The translations under genes and the position numbers were made by a program. Of a stretch of DNA of 44,002 nucleotides, positions 32,313 to 40,050 are shown in pieces. Within the stretch, counting starts at the first letter, position 1. Each line of letters begins with the position of its first letter. Location: positions 1 through 44,002 of the forward strand of contig JAFGLH010000143.1 in the NCBI GenBank assembly GCA_016928165.1. Direction: 5' to 3'. The notes beneath the pieces are model-generated. The model saw only the letters and a list, made by a program, of their open reading frames with translations, was not told the origin of the DNA and did no database searches. Source of the stretch: Pirellulales bacterium (GTDB taxonomy: Bacteria; Planctomycetota; Planctomycetia; Pirellulales; Thermoguttaceae).

Positions 32313-33878
32313 CTACCACTTCTCGTCGTATTTGGTCCACAGCAAATCGCCCAGGTCCCAGTAGGCATCGGTCGCCTTGCGGCAGGCGTCGTGAGTTGTT
32401 TTGGTCAAAAACTCGCGGGCCTTGGCGACGTCGGTCTTCAACAACTCGGCGGCCCGAGCGTCGACCGATTGCTGATCGGCGAGCAGTTGCTGCTGAATCG
32501 GATCGCGGACCGCGGCCACGTCCTTGCGCATGTCGCCCCAACGGTGTGCCGCCAGCGTGTCGGCCCGATTGAACGCCCACCACGCCGAGCGGCGGCTGAA
32601 ACCGGTCGTCCGGCCGTCAGTCTTGTAATCCTCGGGCAGGTCGGTCACGCCGGCGTAGATCGGCACGTAGGTGGTCATCGCCGGGTTGCCGTAGCCAAGC
32701 CAGACGACGCCGCCGACCGCGTCTGGCAGCCAGCCCCGCGACTGTGTAACCGTGACGTACATGCAATACCAGCGGGCCATCGGCCGCTCGCCCATCCAGC
32801 CCCAACCGCCGTTGAGCTTCAACAGCTTGTTCATCTCGTAGGGCATGAACGGGTTGGCCAGCGGGCTTTTTATCGTCTTGCCCGTCTCTTCGTCGGTGAT
32901 GGTCAGGTCCTTGGTCATGTCATAATCGGTCCCCTCGAACGTGTCGCGGAAAATCTCCATGATCCGTTCCGGCTCGACCGGCTTCTCCGGCTTGACCGAG
33001 AAGGGGAAATGGTTGCTGCCGGGGTGCAGTTTCAAGGAGGGGGCCAAGAAGTCCAGCGCCCGCCACTCGCGCCGCGTGGTGGCCACGCTCAACCGGCTCT
33101 CGGGACTGTAGGCCTCGTAGAAACGGAACGGCTCGCCGCTGTTCGGATCCCAGAGGCCGAGCCGCCGGGCAATCTCCGCGACGCCCTTCGAGGCCATGAA
33201 GTCGGGGTCGGAAAGATCGATCTCGCCGATCCGCGCACCGTTGGCGATTACCGATACATGGTCGTCGGGCACGCGCCGCGCGACCCAGGCCGCGCCGACT
33301 TCGCCCTTGCCCGGCCCGACGATCTCCATTAGCCATACCTCCTTCGTGTCGGCGATCGTCAGCGCCTCGCCCAGGTCGCACCAACCGTACTTTTCAATCA
33401 GCTCGCCGCCGATGCGGATCGCCTCGCGGGCCGTCTTCGCCCGTTCAAGCATCAGCCGGGTCAACGTCTCGCAGTCGATCAGCCCCTCGTCGCTCTGCAA
33501 CTTTTCCAGTCCCTCGAAGGTCGATTCGCCGATGGCCAGTTGATGCTCGTTCATTATCCCGTACACGGCGGAAATGTAGCCGTATGTCTCGCTAACCTGG
33601 GGAATCTTGCCGGTCGGCTTGCGGGCGTAGCGCTCCATGATGCCGCTGTCGTCGTCCACCCGTCGGGTAAGCATAATCTCCGTGCCGGGCGAGTACTTTT
33701 TCGGCGGAACGATGAACACAACCGAGGAATCGCGGTGACTGTCGCAGGTATGGGATGTCATCACCGACCCATCGGCCGACGCCTTTCGCCCGACCATGAT
33801 CGACGTGCAAGCCTGCGCCTGAACCGCTAAAAAAATACCGATAATAGCCAATGTCAACAGCGTCAATCGAACTCGCAT
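32313..33878 (-). CDS. Secreted C69-family dipeptidase
   Basis: A 521-residue N-terminal-nucleophile hydrolase of peptidase family C69 (dipeptidase A/PepD type). The signal peptide MRVRLTLLTLAIIGIFLAVQAQA is followed directly by Cys24 in CTSIMVGRKASADGSVM, the expected catalytic N-terminal Cys, so signal peptidase cleavage itself would expose the nucleophile. Further family features are VSETYGYISAVYGIMNEHQLAIGESTFEG and WGDMRKDV near the C-terminus. GGAG is seven bases upstream of the ATG. A TTGACA box lies at about 33932-33937 on the minus strand, but its -10 is poor. It is first in an operon with the URO-D-family gene. It acts outside the cytoplasm on small peptides. Confidence 0.9.
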   Translation of the reverse strand: MRVRLTLLTLAIIGIFLAVQAQACTSIMVGRKASADGSVMTSHTCDSHRDSSVVFIVPPKKYSPGTEIMLTRRVDDDSGIMERYARKPTGKIPQVSETYGYISAVYGIMNEHQLAIGESTFEGLEKLQSDEGLIDCETLTRLMLERAKTAREAIRIGGELIEKYGWCDLGEALTIADTKEVWLMEIVGPGKGEVGAAWVARRVPDDHVSVIANGARIGEIDLSDPDFMASKGVAEIARRLGLWDPNSGEPFRFYEAYSPESRLSVATTRREWRALDFLAPSLKLHPGSNHFPFSVKPEKPVEPERIMEIFRDTFEGTDYDMTKDLTITDEETGKTIKSPLANPFMPYEMNKLLKLNGGWGWMGERPMARWYCMYVTVTQSRGWLPDAVGGVVWLGYGNPAMTTYVPIYAGVTDLPEDYKTDGRTTGFSRRSAWWAFNRADTLAAHRWGDMRKDVAAVRDPIQQQLLADQQSVDARAAELLKTDVAKAREFLTKTTHDACRKATDAYWDLGDLLWTKYDEKW

Positions 33879-33971
33879 GATGTTGCTCCAAGGAGTTTCG
33901 AGGGAGTTAGTTCACAAAATCGAATAATGTCAAGTATAAGGGATTGTGGCGACCAGATAAAGTGGGGCGAC

Positions 33972-33998
33972 TATAAAGCCGCGAACGGTGGTCGCGCA
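33972..33998. repeat. TATAAAGCCGCGACC-family repeat, copy 2
   Basis: TATAAAGCCGCGAACGGTGG then TCGCGCA, close match to 29827-29857. Confidence 0.65.
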
Positions 33999-34078
33999 TA
34001 GAATGAACCAAGAACGCGCGTTAAAAACTCTATTTAGCCCGCCTTGAATACACGGCGGGCACGGTTTGCCCAAGTAAG

Positions 34079-34153
34079 CGTAGGGTGCGTGCTGGCACGC
34101 ACCATGTTGATAGAGGCGCGAGGAATGAGGTGCGTGCCAGCACGCACCCTACG
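34079..34153. repeat. Perfect 25-bp inverted repeat of the GGTGCGTG family
   Basis: 34079-34103 and 34129-34153 are exact reverse complements around a 25-base loop. Each arm contains TAGGGTGCGTG. It lies 35 bases upstream of the transposase remnant. Confidence 0.85.
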
Positions 34154-34188
34154 TGACTCACCCCTCATTCTGACAAGGAGATTGAAGC

Positions 34189-34476
34189 ATGGATGTTGCC
34201 TTACAGACCCGAGCCGAATAATTGGCCAACGAGATTGCCGACCAAGCCAAAACGATCGAAGACCTGAACGGGTTGATGCGGCAGATGATGAAGGCCGGCT
34301 TGGAGAGGATGCTCAATACGGAAATGGACGTTCATCTCGGCCGCAAGGTTTGCGGTCCCTTGGAGAAGATCAACGAGTCGGCCTCCGAGCCGCTGCCCGC
34401 TTCAGAACCGATGCAGGCCACCGCGCCTGCCCGCGAGCGAAGTGGACGCAATTCGATGTTGTTGAGTTGGGCTTGA
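34189..34476 (+). pseudogene. IS256-family transposase remnant (N-terminus only, in-frame stop)
   Basis: AAGGAG at 34175-34180 and ATG 34189 open a frame of ten codons before a TAA (34219-34221). The same frame then continues LANEIADQAKTIEDLNGLMR and GLERMLNTEMDVHLGRK, the typical N-terminal region of IS256-type transposases. After HLGRK the similarity fades and the frame stops at 34476. The DDE catalytic domain is missing. A decayed, non-functional fragment; the ribosome-binding site and start survive. Confidence 0.7.
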
Positions 34477-34558
34477 GTCGCATTGCGGAGGCGACGATTT
34501 TTCGATGCTGGAAAACGAATCTCGCGTACGATGCTCGACCAGCTTCCGCAACGATCCG

Positions 34559-34837
34559 TTAGCCGATCTCATCAAGCAGCCGCTCGACGGCGACGTGGAG
34601 CTTGTCGCGGGTTTCGTAGGTCCCTTCGGCGATCTGCCGGCGGACCGCCTCGACGCGGTCGCCGCGGATGTCCGGCATCTGCTGGATTTGCTCGGCCAGC
34701 CGGGCGGCTTCGGAGATGTCCACTTCGTCGGCGATCTGCGGGGCGTCGGGGCGGTGCATTTGTTCTGTCGGCTTCACTCCGTGCGGAGGGCTTATCGGTT
34801 GCGGACCATGTAAATGACTGGGACCGTGAACGTGCAT
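34559..34837 (-). CDS. flgM: FlgM-like anti-sigma-28 factor
   Basis: A 92-residue protein whose C-terminal half matches FlgM, which binds and holds the flagellar sigma factor FliA until the hook is complete. DEVDISEAARLAEQIQQ and VEAVRRQIAEGTYETRDKL are the family signatures (about residues 37-80). The first 30 residues are unusual, rich in His and Pro (MHVHGPSHLHGPQPISPPHG). GGAG lies eight bases upstream of the ATG. It is a lone gene with no flagellar neighbours in the window; a sigma28-like box lies at 34874-34901. Length is normal for FlgM. Confidence 0.83.
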   Translation of the reverse strand: MHVHGPSHLHGPQPISPPHGVKPTEQMHRPDAPQIADEVDISEAARLAEQIQQMPDIRGDRVEAVRRQIAEGTYETRDKLHVAVERLLDEIG

Positions 34838-35451
34838 TGCTTCTTCTCCACTAAGATAAGTTTGACAGTCGTCTCATCGGCCGTTGCCCGGCGGACGGTT
34901 AAACTAATGGTTCGGCGCCCCGCTTGTAGTGAAAACGCATTGTGCAAAGTGTTATAACGCCTGTATCGGCACGATTTCTTACCCAATGATGTTTTGCGGA
35001 ATCATCGGCTGCCTTCGGTCAACAACGGATCGCCGAAAATGGGCCCCGCGGCGCGCGACCGCACCGGGATTATCGAAGGATACTCCTCCATGAGTTATTC
35101 GCGGCGTCGGGATGTTGGCGAATATGCGTACAATTCCATTATGCACTCTGGCCGCCGTGCGGCCAAGACCGACTTTTTCCGGCCGAGCCGGCTAGACGAG
35201 CGTTTCGATCGCCCGGCCCTATTTACCATACGAACACTCATAAATAAGGGTTCGATAAGCGAAAGCGGCGGGACATTAGGGTAATTTCGAGGACTAGGCA
35301 AGGGGTCGCCGCTCGCAAGCCCCCCCCAAGGTGTGTGACATCGCGGTATTCTTCGGTTTTCTCGCGGCCAAACGCGTAACTTCTCGCGGCTGGACGGGTT
35401 TACCAAGGAGTAAGGAGTTTCTCAACCCATCCCGCGCAGAGGAGGAATGTA
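34838..35451. other. Long gap between flgM and the EF-hand gene
   Basis: 614 bases. It carries a possible sigma28 promoter for flgM near its left end and strong AGGAGTAAGGAG / AGAGGAGG purine tracts before the EF-hand start. A 96-codon open frame at 34994-35284 has no recognisable features and is not called. No RNA gene was recognised. Confidence 0.45.
34874..34901 (-). promoter_or_regulatory. Possible sigma28 promoter of flgM
   Basis: On the minus strand TAAC (34901-34898), 16-base spacer, GCCGATGA (34881-34874), close to the FliA pattern TAAA-N15-GCCGATAA, 36 bases ahead of the flgM ATG. The -35 half is weak. Confidence 0.35.
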
Positions 35452-36771
35452 ATGTGCAAGTGTATGTTTAGTCTGTTTGCGGCTTTGTCGGTCGTGCTGA
35501 TGCCGTCGTATCTGGCGGCGGAGGAAGTCAAACGCCCCCAGAAGCCGCGCCCGGAGGCCCACCGCAAGGGTCCCAGCCCGGAACGGATGTTCCAGCGCCT
35601 CGACGCCAACCACGACAAGGCGGTCACCGCCGACGAGTTGCCCGCCGACATGCCGGAGCAGTTCAAGAAAATGTTGCTTCGAGCGGACGCCGACAAAGAC
35701 GGCAAGCTGACGATCGGCGAGTTGCGCAAGTCGTTTCAGCAGCACCGCGACAAACAGCAGGCCAAGGTCGTTGAAAAACGGAAGCAGCCGGGCAAAGACC
35801 CCAAGGCCGCCCAGGGAAAAGACCCGAAGAAGTTTGCCAAGGCGGTCTTCGTCCGTTTGGACAAGGACAAGAACGGCCAATTGTGTTTCGAGGAGTTTGC
35901 CGACGGCATGCGGCAGTTCCAACGCATGTGGATTGCGCGCGCCAAGAAAAGCGGCAAACAGACGCAACATTGCCGCAAGCCGCCAGTTGCCAAGAAGCAC
36001 CATGTCAAAGGTCCCAAGCCGCACGACGGCAAATATCATCATACCGTGGCCCGCAAGCCGCATGGCTGGTGGATGCACGCCCAAGGCCCCCATTGCTTCT
36101 GCTGCATGTGGCGGCAGATGGGCCCGTGGACGTCTTGGATGCATCCTGGCATGCCGCACTATGGCATGGGGCCGTGGGGTCGCCACGGCATGCAATTCGG
36201 CATGAATCCGTGGGGTCATCACGGCATGATGCACTACGGCATGGGGCCGTGGGGTCATCACGGCATGCAATTCGGCATGAATCCGTGGCACCGTCCCGGA
36301 ATGAACTTCGGCATGGGTCCTTGCCAAGGACAATTCCCCAAACAATCGTGGGGGCAAGGCTTCCCGGCCGGGCCAAAACCGATGATGAAACATTGGGGGC
36401 CGGACAGCGAGAAGAAGCAATGGTCCAAGAAGCCGAAGATGAAGATCGAGAAGCCGAAAGGGACGAAGTTCGAGACCGGCGAAGACTCCGGCGACGAACG
36501 GATCATGCGGATCGAGTCCCGCTTGACCGCCTTGGAACGCCAGCAGGAGGCGATGCTGGCCGCCATCCAGCAGCAGCAGGCCGCCATGATGGCCGCGCTG
36601 GAAAGGACGAACGAATTGGTCGGCGCCAAGCTGGCTTCATTGGGCAGGCATCAAGAGAGAGTCCGTCCGATGTGGGATGAGGCAAGCCCCGAGAACGAGT
36701 TGAAGGAACTTGCCAGGGTTTATGAAGGGGCCGAGCAACCGCGGGAGTCGTACGACCAAGATCGCGATTAA
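35452..36771 (+). CDS. Secreted EF-hand protein with Gly/Met/Pro/Trp/His tandem repeats and a coiled coil
   Basis: A 439-residue exported protein. ATG 35452 has AGAGGAGG seven bases upstream. The signal peptide MCKCMFSLFAALSVVLMPSY is followed by three calcium-binding EF-hand loops: DANHDKAVTADE (about 51-62), DADKDGKLTIGE (about 79-90) and DKDKNGQLCFEE (about 137-148). A His/Lys-rich segment leads to four tandem units of the type GMGPWGHHGMQF / GMNPWGHHGMMHY (about 238-285), a possible metal-binding array rich in Met, His and Trp. A Lys-rich stretch and a heptad-like Gln-rich coiled coil (about 350-400, LERQQEAMLAAIQQQQAAMM) follow. A clear terminator is at 36805-36843. It is a single-gene unit. 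Function unknown; calcium binding by the EF-hands is well supported by motif. Confidence 0.87.
   Translation: MCKCMFSLFAALSVVLMPSYLAAEEVKRPQKPRPEAHRKGPSPERMFQRLDANHDKAVTADELPADMPEQFKKMLLRADADKDGKLTIGELRKSFQQHRDKQQAKVVEKRKQPGKDPKAAQGKDPKKFAKAVFVRLDKDKNGQLCFEEFADGMRQFQRMWIARAKKSGKQTQHCRKPPVAKKHHVKGPKPHDGKYHHTVARKPHGWWMHAQGPHCFCCMWRQMGPWTSWMHPGMPHYGMGPWGRHGMQFGMNPWGHHGMMHYGMGPWGHHGMQFGMNPWHRPGMNFGMGPCQGQFPKQSWGQGFPAGPKPMMKHWGPDSEKKQWSKKPKMKIEKPKGTKFETGEDSGDERIMRIESRLTALERQQEAMLAAIQQQQAAMMAALERTNELVGAKLASLGRHQERVRPMWDEASPENELKELARVYEGAEQPRESYDQDRD
36163..36288. repeat. 75-bp tandem duplication in the EF-hand gene
   Basis: The 75-base unit starting at 36163 is repeated from 36238. The first 51 bases of the two copies differ at only two positions, indicating a recent in-frame duplication of 25 codons. 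Each unit holds two 12-13 residue sub-repeats. Confidence 0.85.
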
Positions 36772-36804
36772 CGCGGTCTTAACGATATCCTAATTAAACG
36801 CAAG

Positions 36805-36843
36805 TCCCGGCGAGGAATAATTCTCTTCGTCGGGATTTTTTTT
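36805..36843 (+). terminator. Rho-independent terminator of the EF-hand gene
   Basis: TCCCGGCGAGGA (36805-36816) pairs with TCTTCGTCGGGA (36824-36835, G-U allowed) and is followed by eight T (36836-36843), 34 bases after the stop codon. Confidence 0.92.
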
Positions 36844-36923
36844 GCGCCCCGGCCGGGCCGAGGCGTGCGAACCCCCGACGGTCGGCTTCCGTAATGAATA
36901 GCGAGGGCGGGAGGGCGAATGTC

Positions 36924-37163
36924 ATGAACGACAAACCAACCACCACCGTGGAGGGCGTGCTCATCGGCCGCGAGCACTGGGACGTTCCGGTTCGCGTCGA
37001 GGCGCGGTCCTATATGGATTTCGATCGACGCATGGACTGTCAATTGCGATGGCTGTTGATCCGCTGGTCCCACGCCGCCTCGCCCGCGGCCACCAACGTC
37101 AGACATGGATTTCGCGGATTAGGCCACGAAACAAGGTTTTCTCCAAAGCGGCGTCCGCCGTAG
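36924..37163 (+). CDS. Small basic protein of unknown function
   Basis: A 79-residue product if the ATG at 36924 is used; GGGAGGG lies about nine bases upstream (an earlier ATG at 36894 has none). The segment MDFDRRMDCQLRWLLIRWSHAASPAA looks like a compact helical motif with conserved Trp and Arg, of the kind I associate with small planctomycete proteins, but no named family is recognised. The C-terminus is Arg/His-rich. It lies between the EF-hand terminator and the polyamine genes, alone on its strand. Confidence 0.5.
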   Translation: MNDKPTTTVEGVLIGREHWDVPVRVEARSYMDFDRRMDCQLRWLLIRWSHAASPAATNVRHGFRGLGHETRFSPKRRPP

Positions 37164-37246
37164 GGCTTGTCCCGGGCGCGGTTCGAAGTCCGAGCCTCCC
37201 TGTCCGTGCCGCGCCGGGCAAGTCCGACGGTGGATGATACTTGTTT

Positions 37247-37301
37247 GGGGCGGCGGTTCGACCGCCTTGAGTTGCTGGAGTGGCAGTTGAACCGCCGCTC
37301 C
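37247..37301. repeat. GGGGTGGCAGTT-family repeat, two variant copies
   Basis: GGGGCGGCGGTTCGACCGCC (37247-37266) and a diverged palindrome at 37277-37301 lie between the small gene and the 3' end of the arginine decarboxylase gene. Confidence 0.7.
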
Positions 37302-37335
37302 AACGGCATTTTGCCGCGGGGCCTTCTCGGGCAGA

Positions 37336-37890
37336 TCAGAACACGAACACGGCCGCGGCGATCACGGTGGTCCACAGACCGTCCTTGTTCCCCTCGGCGG
37401 TTTGCACGCAGGCGCGAGTCGTAACGATCTTGCCGGACATGTGATAGATTTCCTTCCGCTTGTCGTAAGCGGTTTCCGGATCGAATTCGATGCCCAACGT
37501 GGTGGCCAGCATGGTGGCAGCCATGTCCTCGACCAGGTCGCGCAGCCGCCGCTCGGTAATGCCGAAGTCGTGGTGTTCGGAGATATATCCGTATTGATCT
37601 CCCTTGGCGGGCACGGCCAGGCCCACGCCGGCGCCTACCATCCGCGACGGCTCGTTGGTCGTCGCCTCGGCCAGCACGACGTGGACGATCTGGCCGGGTT
37701 GCAATTTCATCAGGCCGCGGCTCTTTGAGATTACCTTACAGTGCGGCGGAAAGATGCTGGAAACCCGGACGAGATTGAAGACCTCGATGCCGGCGTCGCG
37801 CAGCGCCAACTCGAAACTCTGCAATTTTGTCCGGTGTTTTCCAACTCCTTTGGTAAAAAATACCTTCTTGGGTACAAACGGCTCACCCAC
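37336..37890 (-). CDS. pdaD: Pyruvoyl-dependent arginine decarboxylase
   Basis: A 184-residue PvlArgDC proenzyme, which decarboxylates arginine to agmatine, the first step of the agmatine route to putrescine. The family self-cleaves between two serines to create a pyruvoyl cofactor. Here the site is VRVSS-IFPP, cleavage expected between Ser44 and Ser45. Other family segments are GQIVHVVLAEATTNEPSRMVGAGVGLAVP and GYISEHHDFG. The start is GTG (37890-37888) with AGGAGG about eight bases upstream. It is divergent from the deoxyhypusine-synthase-like and agmatinase genes, forming a compact polyamine locus with a 193-base shared regulatory gap. Length is as expected for the family. Confidence 0.93.
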   Translation of the reverse strand: MGEPFVPKKVFFTKGVGKHRTKLQSFELALRDAGIEVFNLVRVSSIFPPHCKVISKSRGLMKLQPGQIVHVVLAEATTNEPSRMVGAGVGLAVPAKGDQYGYISEHHDFGITERRLRDLVEDMAATMLATTLGIEFDPETAYDKRKEIYHMSGKIVTTRACVQTAEGNKDGLWTTVIAAAVFVF

Positions 37891-37970
37891 TTCAAAGTCC
37901 TCCTGGGGCTATAGGGGGGAAGGCAATGGACAACTAGAACCGACTTGTGAGGAACAGCATAAGTTACCTG

Positions 37971-37998
37971 ATTATCGACCTGTCTGCAAGTTGTCCAA
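37971..37998 (-). promoter_or_regulatory. Possible pdaD promoter and inverted repeat
   Basis: On the minus strand TTGGAC (37998-37993), 16-base spacer, GATAAT (37976-37971). A perfect 9-bp inverted repeat TGGACAACT (37927-37935) / AGTTGTCCA (37989-37997) overlaps the -35 and the leader, a candidate regulator site. Confidence 0.35.
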
Positions 37999-38045
37999 CC
38001 GAAAAATATTCCCGCCGTCGATTGTGGTTCGCGCCGCCGGTCGCC

Positions 38046-38074
38046 TTGACATCTCGGAGCGAATACCCTGAAAT
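38046..38074 (+). promoter_or_regulatory. Promoter abutting the deoxyhypusine-synthase-like gene
   Basis: TTGACA (38046-38051), 17-base spacer, TGAAAT (38069-38074), ten bases from the ATG at 38084. A perfect inverted repeat ACCCT-GAAAT-AGGGT (38065-38079) covers the -10 box. Confidence 0.5.
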
Positions 38075-38083
38075 AGGGTCACT

Positions 38084-39163
38084 ATGAGAGAATATCACGA
38101 TGGCCGCGAAGATGGACTGCAACCGCTCGAATCCCTCGACGTTCGCCGGGCCGAAGGTTTTGCCGACTTGCTCCGCCGAATGGGACGCACGGCCTTCGGC
38201 GGGCGCGAACTGGGCGAAGCCTTCGAGGTCTTCTCGGCGATGGTGGACGACCCGGAGTGTTTTGTCGTGGCGACGCTCTCCGGCGCCATGACCGTGGCGA
38301 AGATGGGCCGCCTGCTGTGCGAAATGATCGACGAGGGCATGGCGCAGGCCGTCGTCAGCACCGGAGCGATCATGGCCCACGGGTTGTCCGAAGCCATCGG
38401 CGGCACGCATTTCAAGCACGACCCGGCAATCCCCGACAGCCAGCTCTACAAATGGGGCTACAATCGCGTCTACGACACCGTGGAGTTGGAGGCCAACCTG
38501 CTCCAGGGAGAGGAATACGTGGCCGGCATCCTCAACGAGTGGAACCCGCGGCAGCCGATGTGTTCGTGGACGTTGAATCGGGAAATCGGCCGCCGGCTCT
38601 ACGACGAAGGCCAAATGCCCAGCGTGCTCGGCTGCGCCTACCGGCGGGACGTGCCGGTCTATGTACCCGCCTTCACCGACTCGGACATGGCGCTGGGAGT
38701 GGCCTCCGAATATCTGATTAGAAACGGAACGGACGGGAAAAATGTCAGCATGGATGATTTTTTCGCATCCGTACCCCAGTTCAACCCCTTTCTCGACCTG
38801 CACGACTACACGAAACGAATCATCGCCGCCAAGCGACTGGGAATTTTCACCGTCGGCGGCGGAGTGCCGCGAAACTGGGCCCAACAGGTCGGCCCTTTTC
38901 TGGACATCTTGAACAACCGTTTGGAAACCAAAATCCGCGCGCCGCGGTTCCAATACGCGGTGCGGATTTGCCCCGAGCCGGTCCATTGGGGCGGACTGAG
39001 CGGCTGCACCTACGTTGAAGGCGTCTCCTGGGGAAAATTCGTCAGCCACGCCGAGGGAGGCCGATTCGCCGAGGTCCATTGCGACGCCACGATCGCATGG
39101 CCCCTGTTGGTCCGGGCAATGCTGGAGGCGAGGGCGAAAGGAGGGGGGGCGGAAGGTCCATGA
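38084..39163 (+). CDS. Deoxyhypusine synthase-like protein (probable homospermidine synthase)
   Basis: A 359-residue member of the deoxyhypusine synthase family. In eukaryotes and archaea these enzymes transfer an aminobutyl group from spermidine to eIF5A; bacteria lack eIF5A, and bacterial members have been linked to homospermidine formation from putrescine. The active-site lysine is visible in GVSWGKF (Lys318), and the NAD-binding region has LSGAMTVAKMG and VSTGAIMAHGLSEAIGG. The stop overlaps the agmatinase start (ATGA, 39160-39163), so the two are translationally coupled. No ribosome-binding site precedes ATG 38084; the promoter lies so close that the mRNA may be nearly leaderless. The exact product (homospermidine or another polyamine) is inferred. 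Confidence 0.87.
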   Translation: MREYHDGREDGLQPLESLDVRRAEGFADLLRRMGRTAFGGRELGEAFEVFSAMVDDPECFVVATLSGAMTVAKMGRLLCEMIDEGMAQAVVSTGAIMAHGLSEAIGGTHFKHDPAIPDSQLYKWGYNRVYDTVELEANLLQGEEYVAGILNEWNPRQPMCSWTLNREIGRRLYDEGQMPSVLGCAYRRDVPVYVPAFTDSDMALGVASEYLIRNGTDGKNVSMDDFFASVPQFNPFLDLHDYTKRIIAAKRLGIFTVGGGVPRNWAQQVGPFLDILNNRLETKIRAPRFQYAVRICPEPVHWGGLSGCTYVEGVSWGKFVSHAEGGRFAEVHCDATIAWPLLVRAMLEARAKGGGAEGP

Positions 39164-40044
39164 ATCATAATCTCGCTCAGTTCCTTGATATTCCTTCTCC
39201 GGGAGCGGACCGCGCCGACGCACTGCTGCTGCCGCTGCCGGTGGAGAAAACGGTCTGCTACGGACGCGGCGCCGGCGGCGGCCCCGAGGCAATCATCAAA
39301 GCCAGCAGCCAGATCGAAACCTTCGACGAGGAGACGCTGGTCGAGTTCACCGAGGCCCCGCGCACCCATACCTTGCCGCCGCCCTCGTCCGAAGGCGAAA
39401 TCGAAGATTGCCTTTCCAGGATAAACGAGTGCGTTCGACCTTGGAGGGGACGGTTTCTCCTGGCACTCGGCGGCGAGCATACCGTCACCTACGGCGTGGT
39501 AACCGGCATGGTCGAAGATCCGGCCGAGGTCACGGTGGTTCAGATCGACGCCCACGCCGACCTGGCCGACCGGCTGGACGGCCGCCGCTGGTCGCACGGT
39601 ACGGTGATGCGGCGGTTGTGGGAGCGAGGGTGCCGGCTGGTGCAGATCGGCGTGCGGAGCCTTAGCCGCGAGGAGTACGGCTTGGCCTCCGCCAATGATC
39701 GAATCACCACTTACTACGCCCACCGTCTGAAACAACAGTGGCCCGAAGTTCTGGAGTCGCTCCGCTCCCTGAAAGGCAAAACGTATCTGACTATCGACGT
39801 GGACGGCTTTGACCCGTCGCTGGTTCCCAGCACGGGCACGCCGTTGCCGGGCGGGTTATCCTGGGACGAGGCAATGGAGGTGGTGCGCGTGTTGACGTCT
39901 CAGTCGAGTTGCCGATTGATCGGAGGGGACGTGGTGGAATTCGTTCCCTCGCCGAATCCGCCCGGCTGCGACCCGACCGTGGCTCGCTTGACCTCGAAGC
40001 TGCTGGCCTGGTGGTGGTCGGGGCGAGGAAAAGAACGACGATAA
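39160..40044 (+). CDS. speB: Agmatinase (ureohydrolase family)
   Basis: A 294-residue binuclear manganese ureohydrolase; agmatinase releases urea from agmatine to give putrescine. Metal-binding motifs are all present: GGEHTVT (His), QIDAHADLAD (Asp-x-His-x-Asp) and TIDVDGFDPSLVPSTGTP (Asp-x-Asp). The SHGTVMRR segment is typical of agmatinase or proclavaminate-amidino-type members rather than arginase. The ATG at 39160 overlaps the previous stop, with GGAAGG upstream; the open frame continues upstream but overlaps the deoxyhypusine-synthase-like gene. Context with pdaD and the polyamine synthase supports agmatinase over arginase. Confidence 0.92.
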   Translation: MNHNLAQFLDIPSPGADRADALLLPLPVEKTVCYGRGAGGGPEAIIKASSQIETFDEETLVEFTEAPRTHTLPPPSSEGEIEDCLSRINECVRPWRGRFLLALGGEHTVTYGVVTGMVEDPAEVTVVQIDAHADLADRLDGRRWSHGTVMRRLWERGCRLVQIGVRSLSREEYGLASANDRITTYYAHRLKQQWPEVLESLRSLKGKTYLTIDVDGFDPSLVPSTGTPLPGGLSWDEAMEVVRVLTSQSSCRLIGGDVVEFVPSPNPPGCDPTVARLTSKLLAWWWSGRGKERR

Positions 40045-40050
40045 AATATT

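Larger units (their letters stand above)
33879..34188. other. Gap between the C69 gene and the IS256 remnant
   Basis: 310 bases without a gene. It holds the second TATAAAGCCGCG repeat (33972-33998) and a perfect 25-bp inverted repeat (34079-34153). Confidence 0.55.

Noticed and set aside
34994-35284. 96-codon open frame between flgM and the EF-hand gene
   Set aside because: No ribosome-binding site, no recognisable composition or motif.
35285-35440. Possible riboswitch in the EF-hand gene leader
   Set aside because: GC-rich short pairings are present but no known aptamer consensus could be matched by eye.
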